Shown here: positions 16,538-24,384 of the stretch, one piece after another
Numbering within the stretch: position 1 is the first letter of the stretch
Layout: every line of letters begins with the position of its first letter
Origin: Nostoc sp. T09
Lineage (GTDB): Bacteria > Cyanobacteriota > Cyanobacteriia > Cyanobacteriales > Nostocaceae
Assembly (NCBI RefSeq): GCF_002154695.1
Contig: NZ_MTAV01000077.1
Span: 1-37,258, forward strand
Direction: 5' to 3'
Length of the DNA stretch: 37,258 bases
Notes under the pieces: model-generated
What the model was told of the DNA's origin: nothing
The model's input: only the letters and a program-made list of their open reading frames with translations
Database searches by the model: none
Made by a program: the position numbers and the translations under genes

Positions 16538-17797
16538 TCAACTTATTTTTAAACGGTATTTCTGTTTAATAACTTCCACTTCTTGTCTCAGTCCATTGGC
16601 GTGAAGCAAACCAACATAACCTTTGAATTGACAATTTCCAAGTTGATTATAAACAGAAACATGAGGAATTTGAGCTACATTATCTCGCATTCTCAATTTA
16701 CCACTGCTATCCAAAAATTGAAAATTTTCTTGGAGTTTATCAAAATTACCAAAGTATCTATCCCAATCATTATCCATTTTGGAATCTGGCTTTTGTGCAG
16801 AATCTTTACCCTCTATTAAAGTAATAGTCATTCCAGGTACCTTTTTTAAACGCTCAATAACTAAATCTATTATTTTTTCCTCATCACCTAAAATATTATC
16901 TACAAGAATTTTTGCTGTCTGAGAACACTTCCAATAATTAACATGAGCATCAGGCGCACCTGATGCTATTGCTGCAACGGAAAATGCTTGGTTGATTCCT
17001 GGATTTACGTTACTAGCGGCTTCAATAGCAGGAAATTCAGCTACTCCACGTACAGTTTTTTCTAAGTCATTAGCAACAGTTGATATAAATTTATTTTTAA
17101 CTGATAAATTACATGAATCACTGATTTTTAAGCTAGAGCTTATAGGATAGGCAATTAAGTCAGAAGAATGAATAATGTTAGTCCATCTAATAGGTTGTTC
17201 CTGAAAAATAAGAGCAAACTTATTAACCTGTTCTAGGGTAATATCCAAAATCATATTGAACAAAATGATGGGCGATCCCATCGTAGTAATACTTTTTAAG
17301 TTAACTTTCTCAAGAATTAATGAGCGAATTTTATATGCCGCATCACCAGGTTGGAATTTATCAGAAAATAAAATATCCCATAAAATCACAGTTCCCATAG
17401 AATGGGCTACAATATGAAAATCTTTTTCTTCAGGGTGATTGACGATAAAATCTTCTAAATGTCCGGCAATTGCTTCTCGGATTTTCGCTCCTCGTTCTAA
17501 GTTAAGGTACGTAAAAGCATCTCCTACAAAATCAGAAAGAAATTCTCGTCTTATTTCTTGCCCACGAAATATATCTTGAAGATTAATATTAGGATTTTGT
17601 TCTTTCAGTTTTTTTAAATCTTGATCAATAAAATTCCAAATTTTGTCCTTTTTATTTAAAACATCAGCATAAAATCCAGAATGGAAATATGGTAAATCTT
17701 TGCCACGCTGCGATAATTCGTCTTTAATGAGATATTTTAAATCTTGGGCAAATTTAACTTTTGATTCGGCAACACCATGAATAAAAAATACTAGCAT
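16538..17797 (-). CDS. Lipase-like alpha/beta-hydrolase, uncharacterised
   Basis: The 419-aa protein starts MLVFFIHGVAESK, an oxyanion-hole strand right at the N-terminus, and has a nucleophile elbow VAHSMGTVILW with S133. A later TTMGSPIILF and SDLIAYP could supply the acid, and a His in DAHVNYWKC fits the expected position. This is the layout of cytoplasmic esterases such as PGAP1/lipase-like proteins; no signal peptide is present. The substrate is unknown. The gene is noticeably A/T-rich and is bracketed by direct repeats of the prx-grx 3' end, implying it is an insertion between the once-adjacent prx-grx and Rieske genes. Confidence 0.75.
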   Translation of the reverse strand: MLVFFIHGVAESKVKFAQDLKYLIKDELSQRGKDLPYFHSGFYADVLNKKDKIWNFIDQDLKKLKEQNPNINLQDIFRGQEIRREFLSDFVGDAFTYLNLERGAKIREAIAGHLEDFIVNHPEEKDFHIVAHSMGTVILWDILFSDKFQPGDAAYKIRSLILEKVNLKSITTMGSPIILFNMILDITLEQVNKFALIFQEQPIRWTNIIHSSDLIAYPISSSLKISDSCNLSVKNKFISTVANDLEKTVRGVAEFPAIEAASNVNPGINQAFSVAAIASGAPDAHVNYWKCSQTAKILVDNILGDEEKIIDLVIERLKKVPGMTITLIEGKDSAQKPDSKMDNDWDRYFGNFDKLQENFQFLDSSGKLRMRDNVAQIPHVSVYNQLGNCQFKGYVGLLHANGLRQEVEVIKQKYRLKIS

Positions 17798-17924
17798 TGG
17801 ACATTATTGTAAACAACAACGCTTACAATTTACTTTATTGTTTTCTAAAGCGACAATGTGGAAACAACTTAAATACATAGAAACAAGACCGGAAAGTTTA
17901 GAGTAAGCCATATTAAATTAGCCT

Positions 17925-18080
17925 CCCAAGTATTTTCGATAGACAACTTCTTGGCAGTTCTAAGGCATTAGTAGCCTATTTTGGTGAAAACTAGATTGTA
18001 GTTAATGATCTAAAAAAGCGTTGCTTTGTTACGAGCAACGCTTTTTTAGCAATTAGCTATGAATTTCATTGCTTTTATAG
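17925..18080. repeat. Direct repeat B: degenerate copy of prx-grx 3' end
   Basis: The copy starts at CCCAAGTATTTT and carries a 1-nt deletion relative to 16202-16360, so it encodes only a frameshifted glutaredoxin end. GGTGAAAACTAGATTGTAGTTAA is retained exactly but for one base. Its right end is the genuine 3' end of the Rieske oxygenase gene. Confidence 0.85.
18012..18047. terminator. Intrinsic terminator, copy B
   Basis: A perfect 14-bp stem AAAAAAGCGTTGCT / AGCAACGCTTTTTT with an 8-nt loop TTGTTACG. It begins 6 nt beyond the Rieske oxygenase stop on the minus strand. Compared with copy A the loop has diverged but the stem remains paired, which suggests continued function. Confidence 0.88.
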
Positions 18081-19450
18081 ACTGTAACTACAGGTAAACC
18101 TCTTTTGGGGATACTGCTGATGAAGACTTGCTTAAAATCGTCTAGAAGGGATGCTGATATAAAACTTAAGATTGCCAAGATGATTGCGATCGCTACGATT
18201 TTTAGGGAAATACCTATTAATAGGGAACCCAAGCTTAATAGTAGTAATAATCCAGTAACCATCTGAGAAATTGTTCGCACTTGTTCTATCAAAAGCACAG
18301 AACTACGACAATTAGGGCACAACTTTGTATGCCTATGCCATCTGTCATATAGTTGTTCAGTATTTAAGTCTTTTGCACTGTCTTTTAGACTATCTGCCCA
18401 CCTAGGACTTCCACCAGCAAATTCATCTAGCCATTTTCTAAAACTAACAATCCCCACATCGGCAAGTGAAGGCATAAAGTATGCTTTTTGCCATTTTTTA
18501 TGCAATGAGGACTCAATAATCTCCTGAGAGTGCATTACTGTTAAATCTTGGTCACTCAGCTTGTATGTGGCTAAATGCTGTAACCCAGTTTGGAGATATT
18601 TTGGCAATATCTTAACCAAAGATGTCTTGGGAACCGAATCATCATTAGAAATAATCTTGCCAATATACCTACAGGAACCAGGTTGTGTTGGTACAAAATA
18701 CAACTGAAATATATTACTTTTCCCATTAGGATAATGGTAGACCGTAGTATTGCTACAGGGCGGAGTAAACTTCCGTGTTGCCTCCATATCTTTGTTGAAG
18801 AGATTGTAGCCTGTGTGCTTGAGAGTAAAACCTTCTTCAGCAGACATTTCGCCAACAGCTGCAAATTGTTGCATTGGTACTGCTGTTTTTGGGGAAAAAG
18901 GCCCAATTCCCTCATGTAAAAATTGGGCATGAGAGGGGTCAAAGCTACTTTCAATTGATACTGTGTAGCCAACAGGAACTTCTGACATCTGCCAGTCAGT
19001 GCCAGATATGTTCAATTCACTTTCCGGTAATGTGGCTGGATGCTTTAAAGTACAATCCTCCAAGGCGCTAGCACTATCATCTGGCCATACCCAAAGTAGC
19101 CCTTGAAGAATTTGGGTAGGGTAAGTAGTAACATGAGACCTTAAACTATCGCAAGCTGTTTCTTCCGCTTCAGCAGTTAACATAGGAATTTTCGTGCATT
19201 TTCCTTCCCCGTTAAAACACCAACCGTGATGTCTACACACGAGGTTTCCCTGTTCATTAATACTGCCCAAAGATAGCTGTGCCAGTTTGTGCGCACAAAA
19301 ATCATCCATCACTATCCACTTTTGATGTGCATCTTTCCAAATCACCAGCTTTTTGCCAAGAAGTGTGGCAGCATTTGGGCTAGAAGGGTTGAGATAGCTT
19401 AATGGACTAATTGGATACCACTGCTTAGTCCATGAAAATTGAGTTTCCAT
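18053..19450 (-). CDS. Pao/LLS1-like Rieske oxygenase, membrane-anchored
   Basis: The 465-aa protein has an N-terminal Rieske domain with ligands C52/H54 (FCAHKLAQLSLG) and C72/H75 (VCRHHGWCFNG). The mononuclear-iron motif is in SSFDPSHAQFLHEG. A LCPNC redox pair and two hydrophobic segments (about 398-440) follow at the C-terminus. This is the plan of the pheophorbide a oxygenase/LLS1/Tic55/PTC52 group, found in thylakoid or envelope membranes and active on chlorophyll derivatives or other aromatics. The exact substrate is not deducible. The start is ATG 19450; a TTG two codons upstream is less likely. It converges with prx-grx across the terminator copies. Confidence 0.87.
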   Translation of the reverse strand: METQFSWTKQWYPISPLSYLNPSSPNAATLLGKKLVIWKDAHQKWIVMDDFCAHKLAQLSLGSINEQGNLVCRHHGWCFNGEGKCTKIPMLTAEAEETACDSLRSHVTTYPTQILQGLLWVWPDDSASALEDCTLKHPATLPESELNISGTDWQMSEVPVGYTVSIESSFDPSHAQFLHEGIGPFSPKTAVPMQQFAAVGEMSAEEGFTLKHTGYNLFNKDMEATRKFTPPCSNTTVYHYPNGKSNIFQLYFVPTQPGSCRYIGKIISNDDSVPKTSLVKILPKYLQTGLQHLATYKLSDQDLTVMHSQEIIESSLHKKWQKAYFMPSLADVGIVSFRKWLDEFAGGSPRWADSLKDSAKDLNTEQLYDRWHRHTKLCPNCRSSVLLIEQVRTISQMVTGLLLLLSLGSLLIGISLKIVAIAIILAILSFISASLLDDFKQVFISSIPKRGLPVVTVYKSNEIHS

Positions 19451-19598
19451 TAGCAAAATTATTTATTAATTCAAAATTTCACACATCTTAAATTTAGCGT
19501 AGAGGTTATTTGGAAAGTCAGATTTGAATGGTTATCAAGAGGTAGGGTTGGTGTTGTTAGCTCCCCGATGTTATAGATTCGTCCCATTGCAAGCTCGT

Positions 19599-19660
19599 CA
19601 GTATTTATAAATCCTGTATTCAACCTCATCAGCATTTATAAATCCTGTATTCAACCTCAT
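19599..19660. repeat. 31-bp tandem duplication
   Basis: Two adjacent copies of a 31-nt unit (19599-19629 and 19630-19660), starting CAGTATTTATAAATCC and differing at one base. On the minus strand the unit encodes the last codons of the acetyltransferase remnant (DEVEYRIYKC, stop). Confidence 0.9.
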
Positions 19661-19748
19661 CAAGAAGATGACCGCTGTTGTTAGTCTGTTGAAATTCTTT
19701 AAATACTTTACCACCCAAACTTTCGGCAATTTTGCGACTGGGAATATT
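19629..19748 (-). pseudogene. GNAT acetyltransferase 3' remnant
   Basis: The minus strand reads NIPSRKIAESLGGKVFKEFQ and onward to HLLDEVEYRIYKC and a stop at 19629. An N-x-P-S-R-K-x-A-E-S-L-G-G segment is the acetyl-CoA binding helix of GNAT N-acetyltransferases, here close to the C-terminus as usual. Upstream (about 19749-19810) the sequence continues only in a different frame (DDANIHTIQVAQT), so at least one frameshift is present and most of the gene is missing. The rest of 19451-19902 holds nothing else I can support. Confidence 0.5.
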
Positions 19749-19902
19749 TCTTTTGTCTGAGCTACTTGAATAGTATGGATATTGGCATCATCTCTAAGCT
19801 AAATGTTAATTGATTAAACAAGTTATACAATTTCTTGCACAAAGTTTGCTAAGGATTAAAAAGTTCCTTCAGTTAGTTCTATCGCAACTCCTATGCTGGA
19901 TA

Positions 19903-21156
19903 TTAGGTTTGAACTTCGCGTAGCCGACGCTCTAGAAAGCGGCGTTCGCTGTCATTAGTGACCAGCGCGATCGCTCGCACGTAGCTTTTTGCGGCTTCTT
20001 GGAAGGCTCCAATGCGGCGCAACAGATCGGCACGCGCAGCGTGAAACAGATGGTAGTCATCAAGTTGGGAGGCAAGCCCATCAATGAGTTTGATCGCTGT
20101 TTGAGGACTGTCTACCATTGAGATTGCCACCGCCCGATTCAACGACACAATCGGCGAGGGCTGCAAACGTTCGAGTAAATCGTAGAGGCGGACGATCTGC
20201 AACCAGTCCGTTTCTTGTGCCCGTGCTGCCTGACAATGTAGTGCCGCGATCGCCGCTTGCAAGGCAAATGGACTAGTTCCGCCGCGCAGTGCCTCCTCTA
20301 CCAACGGCAACGCCTCGGCAATCTGCTGTTGGTTCCAGCGACGACGATCCTGATCTTCGAGCAGGACGAGATTGCCAGCCTCATCAAGACGGGCATCGCG
20401 CCGCGAGTCGTGCAACAACATGAGCGCAAGTAGCGCAGTTACTTGGGCTGGCGGCTGTGGTGCCATCAACGTCCTCACGAGGTGACCCAGCCGGATGGCT
20501 TCTGTACAGAGATCGGCTCTCACCATTGCCTCGCCCCTTGTCGCTGCGTAGCCTTCGTTGAAAATAAGATAGATTACAGTCAGCACTGCATCCATCCGCG
20601 CTGACAGTTCGGTTGTGTCTGGCACTCTATAAGGAATACCCGCATCACGAATCTTGCGCTTGGCGCGCACAAGTCTTTGTGCCATTGTCGCCGTGGGCAC
20701 GAGAAACGCCCGTGCGATCTCATCTGTCTCAAGTCCGCCTAGCATCCGCAGCGTCAGAGCAACTTGAGACTCGATTGCCAGCGCTGGGTGGCAGCAAGTG
20801 AAGATCAGTCGAAGTTGATCGTCTGGAATTTCATCGGTGTCGTAGGTTGGCTCCTCGCTGGTTGGGATTAACCCAGATGCAGCATACCATGAGAGTTTTT
20901 CCTTCAGCCGCGTCCGGCGGCGGAGGCGATCGATGGCTTTGTATCGAGCTGTTTTGATAATCCACGCACGGGGGAGGTCGGGAATGCCCGTGGACTGCCA
21001 CTGATTTAGGGCGACACCAAAGGCTTCCTGTGTCGCCTCTTCAGCCACATCGAAATCCCCAACCAGCCGGATGAGCGTGGCGACAATCCGACCCCACTCA
21101 GCACGATAAATGGAAGCGATCGCTTGGGTTACATCTGATTGTGGGTTTAAGGTCAT
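19903..21156 (-). CDS. ECF42-type extracytoplasmic-function sigma factor
   Basis: The 417-aa protein has sigma region 2 ([52 protein letters not shown]) and region 4 ([36 protein letters not shown]), then a long helical C-terminal domain (about 185-417) containing NEGYAATRG. This extension is diagnostic of group ECF42, which has no classical anti-sigma factor and is linked to DGPF/YCII proteins; here those genes are divergent neighbours. The C-terminal domain, a TPR-like fold, is required for activity in studied members. The start ATG 21156 is chosen over TTG 21165. The region is clearly more GC-rich than its surroundings, consistent with transfer. Confidence 0.93.
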   Translation of the reverse strand: MTLNPQSDVTQAIASIYRAEWGRIVATLIRLVGDFDVAEEATQEAFGVALNQWQSTGIPDLPRAWIIKTARYKAIDRLRRRTRLKEKLSWYAASGLIPTSEEPTYDTDEIPDDQLRLIFTCCHPALAIESQVALTLRMLGGLETDEIARAFLVPTATMAQRLVRAKRKIRDAGIPYRVPDTTELSARMDAVLTVIYLIFNEGYAATRGEAMVRADLCTEAIRLGHLVRTLMAPQPPAQVTALLALMLLHDSRRDARLDEAGNLVLLEDQDRRRWNQQQIAEALPLVEEALRGGTSPFALQAAIAALHCQAARAQETDWLQIVRLYDLLERLQPSPIVSLNRAVAISMVDSPQTAIKLIDGLASQLDDYHLFHAARADLLRRIGAFQEAAKSYVRAIALVTNDSERRFLERRLREVQT

Positions 21157-21183
21157 AGCTGACAAGAAAAATTTTTGGCGAGG

Positions 21184-21210
21184 TGTCGATTTGAGCGATT
21201 GCCGTTCGAC
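21184..21210. promoter_or_regulatory. ECF42-like promoter, copy 1
   Basis: Plus strand: TGTCGA (21184-21189), a 17-nt spacer, then CGAC (21207-21210). These match the -35 TGTCGA and -10 CGA/TC elements I recall as reported for ECF42. Read on the minus strand, AGTCGA (21211-21206), 17 nt, CGAC (21188-21185) gives a near-match pointing at the sigma gene, whose ATG lies 29 nt downstream. It may serve autoregulation. Confidence 0.65.
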
Positions 21211-21279
21211 TTACTCACACAGGGAAACAACACGGGTAAAGCTCGATTGTATCTAATGATAAAAAATTTTCTGGTGAGG

Positions 21280-21306
21280 TGTCGATTTGAGCGATCGCCG
21301 TTCGAC
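21280..21306 (+). promoter_or_regulatory. ECF42-like promoter, copy 2, driving YCII gene
   Basis: TGTCGA (21280-21285), a 17-nt spacer and CGAC (21303-21306), pointing to the YCII start at 21340 with an AAAGGAGG ribosome site (21325-21332) between. It has the same spacing as copy 1 and overlaps a GCGATCGC octamer. Confidence 0.7.
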
Positions 21307-21339
21307 TGAATTACAAAGGGAAACAAAGGAGGCAACCCA

Positions 21340-21696
21340 ATGAAATATGTGCTGCTGATTTACCTGGAGGAAAATGCCCTGAGCGAAACCGAGCGAGAAG
21401 ACTGTTATATGAAATCCGCGCAGCTTGCACAGCAACTCAACTCCAATGGGCAGTATCTAGCTACCGCTCCGCTCCACCCTGTCGCAACGGCAACTAGCAT
21501 CCGGGTGCGCGATGGCAAACCGCTTGTAACCGACGGGCCATTTGCAGAAACACGAGAACAATTGGGCGGATTCTTTCTCATCGATGCCCAAGATCTCGAT
21601 GCCGCGATCGCGATCGCGTCCCAGATTCCAGCAGCACAAGTCGGCACTGTCGAAATTCGCCCCGTAATTGAAGTTGCAGGTTTGCCAGAGCATTAG
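21340..21696 (+). CDS. YCII/DGPF-family protein
   Basis: The 118-aa protein carries the signature DGPFAETREQLGGFFLID (residues 66-83) and begins MKYVLLIYLEENAL, typical of DGPF/YCII proteins that are regular ECF42 targets. Biochemical function is unknown; the YCII fold is related to small dimeric alpha-beta barrels with a conserved His/Asp pair. AAAGGAGG lies 7 nt upstream of the start. It heads a probable operon with the SnoaL-like and VOC genes and is preceded by the ECF42-like promoter copy 2. Confidence 0.93.
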   Translation: MKYVLLIYLEENALSETEREDCYMKSAQLAQQLNSNGQYLATAPLHPVATATSIRVRDGKPLVTDGPFAETREQLGGFFLIDAQDLDAAIAIASQIPAAQVGTVEIRPVIEVAGLPEH

Positions 21697-21734
21697 GGCC
21701 TGCGCTCAATCTTAAATCAAAAGGAGATACTTAA

Positions 21735-22181
21735 ATGACAGCTAAAAGCACGATAACAAGCAACGAAGCTCAGATTCGCCAACTGATTGCCGATCAACAA
21801 GAGGCAATTTGCGCTAAGGATGTTGATCGGATCATGTCCCACTATGCCACCGAGGTCATCATCTTTGATATAAAACCCCCATTCCAAACAAATGGGAAAG
21901 AGGCTTTACGTCAAGTGTGGTCAGAGTGTTTGCCTTACTTCCCAGACTCCTTTGAGATAGAAACAAGAGACCTCAACATCATAGCCAATGACGACTTGGC
22001 GGTTGCCCATTGGCTCTCGCACTTTACAGGAATGGAAGTAGACCATCCAGCAATGCAGACTTGGATGCGGATCACTGCTGTCTGCCAACGCAATCAAGGC
22101 GAATGGCAGATCCTACATGAACATATCTCGGTTCCATTTGATCCACATACCTCTCAAGCCGTATTCACGCTCAACCCATAA
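21735..22181 (+). CDS. SnoaL-like/YybH-family protein
   Basis: The 148-aa protein fits the NTF2-like (SnoaL/ketosteroid-isomerase) fold: IRQLIADQQEAICAKDVDRIMSHYA at the N-terminus, VIIFDIKPPF, and WQILHEHISVPFDP at the end. AAGGAGAT precedes the ATG. Members of this group are common in ECF42-DGPF operons. Ligand and reaction are unknown. It lies 38 nt after the YCII stop. Confidence 0.87.
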   Translation: MTAKSTITSNEAQIRQLIADQQEAICAKDVDRIMSHYATEVIIFDIKPPFQTNGKEALRQVWSECLPYFPDSFEIETRDLNIIANDDLAVAHWLSHFTGMEVDHPAMQTWMRITAVCQRNQGEWQILHEHISVPFDPHTSQAVFTLNP

Positions 22182-22197
22182 TTCAATTTACTCAATC

Positions 22198-22632
22198 ATG
22201 AACCAATCAAAACAGCACATCATGAAAATCAATTCTTATCTCAATTTCAACGGCAACTGTGAAGCGGCGTTCAAATTCTATGAACAATGTTTGGGCGGCA
22301 AAATCGTCATGATGCTTACTCATGGGGATGCCCCCACAGCAGAACATATACCAGCCCAATGGCATGACAAAATCATGCACGTCTGTCTAGATTTGGGCGA
22401 TCAATTATTGATGGGGTCTGACAGTCCACCAGGATACTTTGAAACACCCCAAGGCTTCTACGTGCAGTTGAGCATTGACGAGCCAGCGGAGGCAGAACGC
22501 ATCTTTCATGCCCTAGCAGAAAACGGAAAAGTGAAGATGGCGCTCGATCAAACCTTTTGGTCTGTCCGCTTTGGTATGTTGCTCGATCAATTCGGCATTC
22601 CGTGGATGGTCAACTGCCAGAAGACCGCTTGA
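22198..22632 (+). CDS. PhnB-like VOC-superfamily protein
   Basis: The 144-aa protein (136 aa if started at ATG 22222, MKINSYLNFNGNCEAAFKFY) belongs to the PhnB branch of the vicinal-oxygen-chelate/glyoxalase fold: YLNFNGNC, EQCLGGKI, MHVCLDLGDQLLMGSD and FGMLLDQFGIPWMVN. PhnB-type proteins are often found with ECF42 but have no assigned reaction. No clear ribosome site precedes either start; 16 nt separate the first from the SnoaL-like stop, suggesting coupling. I ignore the longer reading from 22117, which overlaps the preceding gene. Confidence 0.87.
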   Translation: MNQSKQHIMKINSYLNFNGNCEAAFKFYEQCLGGKIVMMLTHGDAPTAEHIPAQWHDKIMHVCLDLGDQLLMGSDSPPGYFETPQGFYVQLSIDEPAEAERIFHALAENGKVKMALDQTFWSVRFGMLLDQFGIPWMVNCQKTA

Positions 22633-22727
22633 CTTGCCGGGAGGTGCTTTTGGGCATCTCCCCTAGAATCAAACCTCAGCGCTTTTTGGCTGACCCTTAA
22701 CTGTAGAATAATTCACAAGAAGAATCC

Positions 22728-23135
22728 ATGAGTACTCAAATTTTCGTTAATCTGCCAGTTAAAAACCTCAATCAATCGATCCAGTTTTTTACTCAACTCG
22801 GCTTTCAATTTAATTCTCAATTCACTGACGAAACTGCCACTTGCATGATTGTGTCCGAAAATATTTTCGTCATGCTCTTAACGTATGAGAAGTTTCAGAC
22901 TTTTACTCCTAAAGAAATTTGTGATGCCACCAAAAGTACAGAAGTGCTTGTGTGTTTGTCCTGTGATAGCCGAGAAAAAGTCGATGAAATGGTTCGCCAG
23001 GCAGTCGCCGCTGGTGGAACAACTTACAGTGAACCACAAGATCACGGTTTTATGTATGCACATGGATTTGCTGACTTAGATAGCCACATTTGGGAACTTA
23101 TCTATATGGAGCCAAGCGCAATCAACCAAGGTTAG
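22728..23135 (+). CDS. VOC-superfamily (glyoxalase-like) protein
   Basis: This 135-aa protein contains two beta-alpha-beta-beta-beta modules: IFVNLPVKNLNQSIQFFTQLGF and a second half ending HGFADLDSHIWELIYMEPS. The final D-x-x-x-H-x-W-E-L segment matches the extradiol-dioxygenase-like metal site. It lies 95 nt after the PhnB-like gene on the same strand and is likely the last ECF42-regulated member. Substrate unknown. Confidence 0.88.
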   Translation: MSTQIFVNLPVKNLNQSIQFFTQLGFQFNSQFTDETATCMIVSENIFVMLLTYEKFQTFTPKEICDATKSTEVLVCLSCDSREKVDEMVRQAVAAGGTTYSEPQDHGFMYAHGFADLDSHIWELIYMEPSAINQG

Positions 23136-23465
23136 AAATGCGCCTTGGAGCATTCCCCGTAGAGGTTGCTGCTTACTCTTTTAGCTCAAGAGGATACCGC
23201 CGCATCATCTCCCCAACTTCGACCCCATCCCCCGAAGGTATATATACAAATCCCTGTGACATTACGATGCTTGCGGCAACCCCTAGTTACCTTTACCCAA
23301 TACTTTTTAGGAGATTTGCAGCAAATAAATTACTAGTTAAGCAGGTCGAATAAGGATGTCCCATTAAGGCAAAAGTGCCCTATCAAATCACTGGTTCACC
23401 TTACCGCTAGGACATCCTGCGTTTAAGCATAACGAGAAAGCTAATATAAATAGAAAAGGTAACTA
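23136..23465. other. Intergenic with inverted repeat
   Basis: The 330-bp gap contains a 9-bp inverted pair AGGATGTCC (23353-23361) and GGACATCCT (23410-23418) around a 48-nt spacer that looks like a small repeat element. No gene I can support lies in the remainder. Confidence 0.5.
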
Positions 23466-23954
23466 ATGATGACTCAACGAGAATTTCCCAACTGGGAAGC
23501 GCTCTATCAAGAACAAGCTGTTGAAACCATGCCCTGGTTTAACCCTAGCTTAGATCCAGATGTCGAAGAAGCCCTCCTCAACCTTGAATTAAGCAATGGT
23601 TCAGTGCTGGATTTAGGAACAGGGCCCGGAACCCAAGCGATCGCGCTAGCCGAACGAGGATTCCAAGTGATGGCGACAGACTTGTCAGAGGCTGCCATTC
23701 GTCAGGCAGCAGCAAAAGCAAACCAGAAAGGATTAGAAATTTCGTTTCGGCAAGATGATATTCTTAACAGTCGTCTGGAACAATCTTTTGACTTAATTCT
23801 CGACAGAGGATGCTTCCACGTTCTGCCACCTCAAAGCTATGGTACTTACGTGCAAACAGCCGCGAACCTGTTAAAGCCAAAGCGCTATCTGTTGTTGAAA
23901 TGCTTCTCTCAAGAGGAAACAAGCAATACTTCGGACAAAATTAGGCAGCAATAA
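23466..23954 (+). CDS. Class I SAM-dependent methyltransferase, C-terminally truncated
   Basis: The 162-aa protein has the TPMT/Tehb-like class I fold: motif I LDLGTGPGTQAIALAERG (43-60), acidic loop ATDLSEAAI, and FDLILDRGCFHVLPP. It ends after LLKCFSQEE with SNTSDKIRQQ, where full-length relatives (about 200 aa) continue with a further strand pair. The stop lies 19 nt before a repeat element at 23973, so the tail was probably lost to that insertion or a related rearrangement. It may be inactive. An upstream second ATG at 23469 is also usable. Confidence 0.75.
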   Translation: MMTQREFPNWEALYQEQAVETMPWFNPSLDPDVEEALLNLELSNGSVLDLGTGPGTQAIALAERGFQVMATDLSEAAIRQAAAKANQKGLEISFRQDDILNSRLEQSFDLILDRGCFHVLPPQSYGTYVQTAANLLKPKRYLLLKCFSQEETSNTSDKIRQQ

Positions 23955-23972
23955 CGCCCGCAGGCTGGAAGC

Positions 23973-24198
23973 CTTGTCATTACCCAGATATTTTCAATCT
24001 CCCGCTTCGTTGTTATCCCGCTTTGGAATCAATTCCAAAGCTAATAGCTCAAGTCTACTGAAGTAGACTCAGCGATGTAATATCCTGAATAATTAGTGCG
24101 TTTTAACGTACTTTAGCTATTAGCCCGCAATTTATTGCAGGGCGGGATGTCGGTAGACGCGATACTTTGACTGTTACAAAAATGTGGGTAATGACAAG
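23973..24198. mobile_element. MITE-like element with 14-bp inverted ends
   Basis: Perfect terminal inverted repeats CTTGTCATTACCCA (23973-23986) and TGGGTAATGACAAG (24185-24198) bound 226 bp with no ORF. A 9-bp direct repeat CTGGAAGCC flanks it (23965-23973 and 24201-24209), as a target-site duplication would. Inside is a perfect AGTCTACT-GA-AGTAGACT hairpin and a second palindrome near 24125-24147. Autonomous transposase not seen. Confidence 0.65.
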
Positions 24199-24222
24199 AA
24201 CTGGAAGCCTGGGGCTATCGCT

Positions 24223-24275
24223 ACAAAGCCTGCCTTTGCAGCTAAGAAATTCTAGCCTGCGAAGGCAGGCTTTGT
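24223..24275. repeat. Hairpin repeat next to MITE-like element
   Basis: A 14-bp inverted repeat ACAAAGCCTGCCTT (24223-24236) and complement (24262-24275), with a 25-nt loop. With GCAGGCTGGAAGCC at about 23960 it seems to be the right side of an older repeat into which the MITE-like element inserted. Confidence 0.6.
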
Positions 24276-24347
24276 TCAATTAGTCGCACCCGGAGGTGAC
24301 GGCGAGATTGCGGGATAAGCGATACTGCTCACCAGATCAAGGTTTTG

Positions 24348-24367
24348 GTGGGCGATGCCCACCCTAC
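24348..24367. repeat. GTGGGCGATGCCCACCCTAC repeat
   Basis: A near-identical copy of the 12861-12880 palindrome, located 18 nt past the end of the exported-protein gene (minus strand). It could form a hairpin after that gene but lacks a U-run. Confidence 0.6.
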
Positions 24368-24384
24368 ATATACTGAAATTGATA

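Larger units (their letters stand above)
21169..21329. repeat. Direct duplication of ECF42 promoter region
   Basis: About 64 bp at 21169-21231 recurs at 21261-21329 with roughly 80 to 85 percent identity. Each copy carries the AAAATTTT, GGTGTCGATTTGAGCGAT, CGTTCGAC and GGGAAACAA segments in that order. Only the second copy is followed by a good ribosome site (AAAGGAGG) and a gene start. Confidence 0.85.

Noticed and set aside
16202-18080. attL/attR pair of an integrative element
   Set aside because: No integrase or recombinase gene lies between or beside the copies, and only 1.3 kb of coding cargo is present. Kept as a duplication finding only.
22117-22197. Longer N-terminus for the PhnB-like protein
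   Set aside because: It overlaps the SnoaL-like gene by 65 nt, and family similarity begins only at MKINSYLNF.
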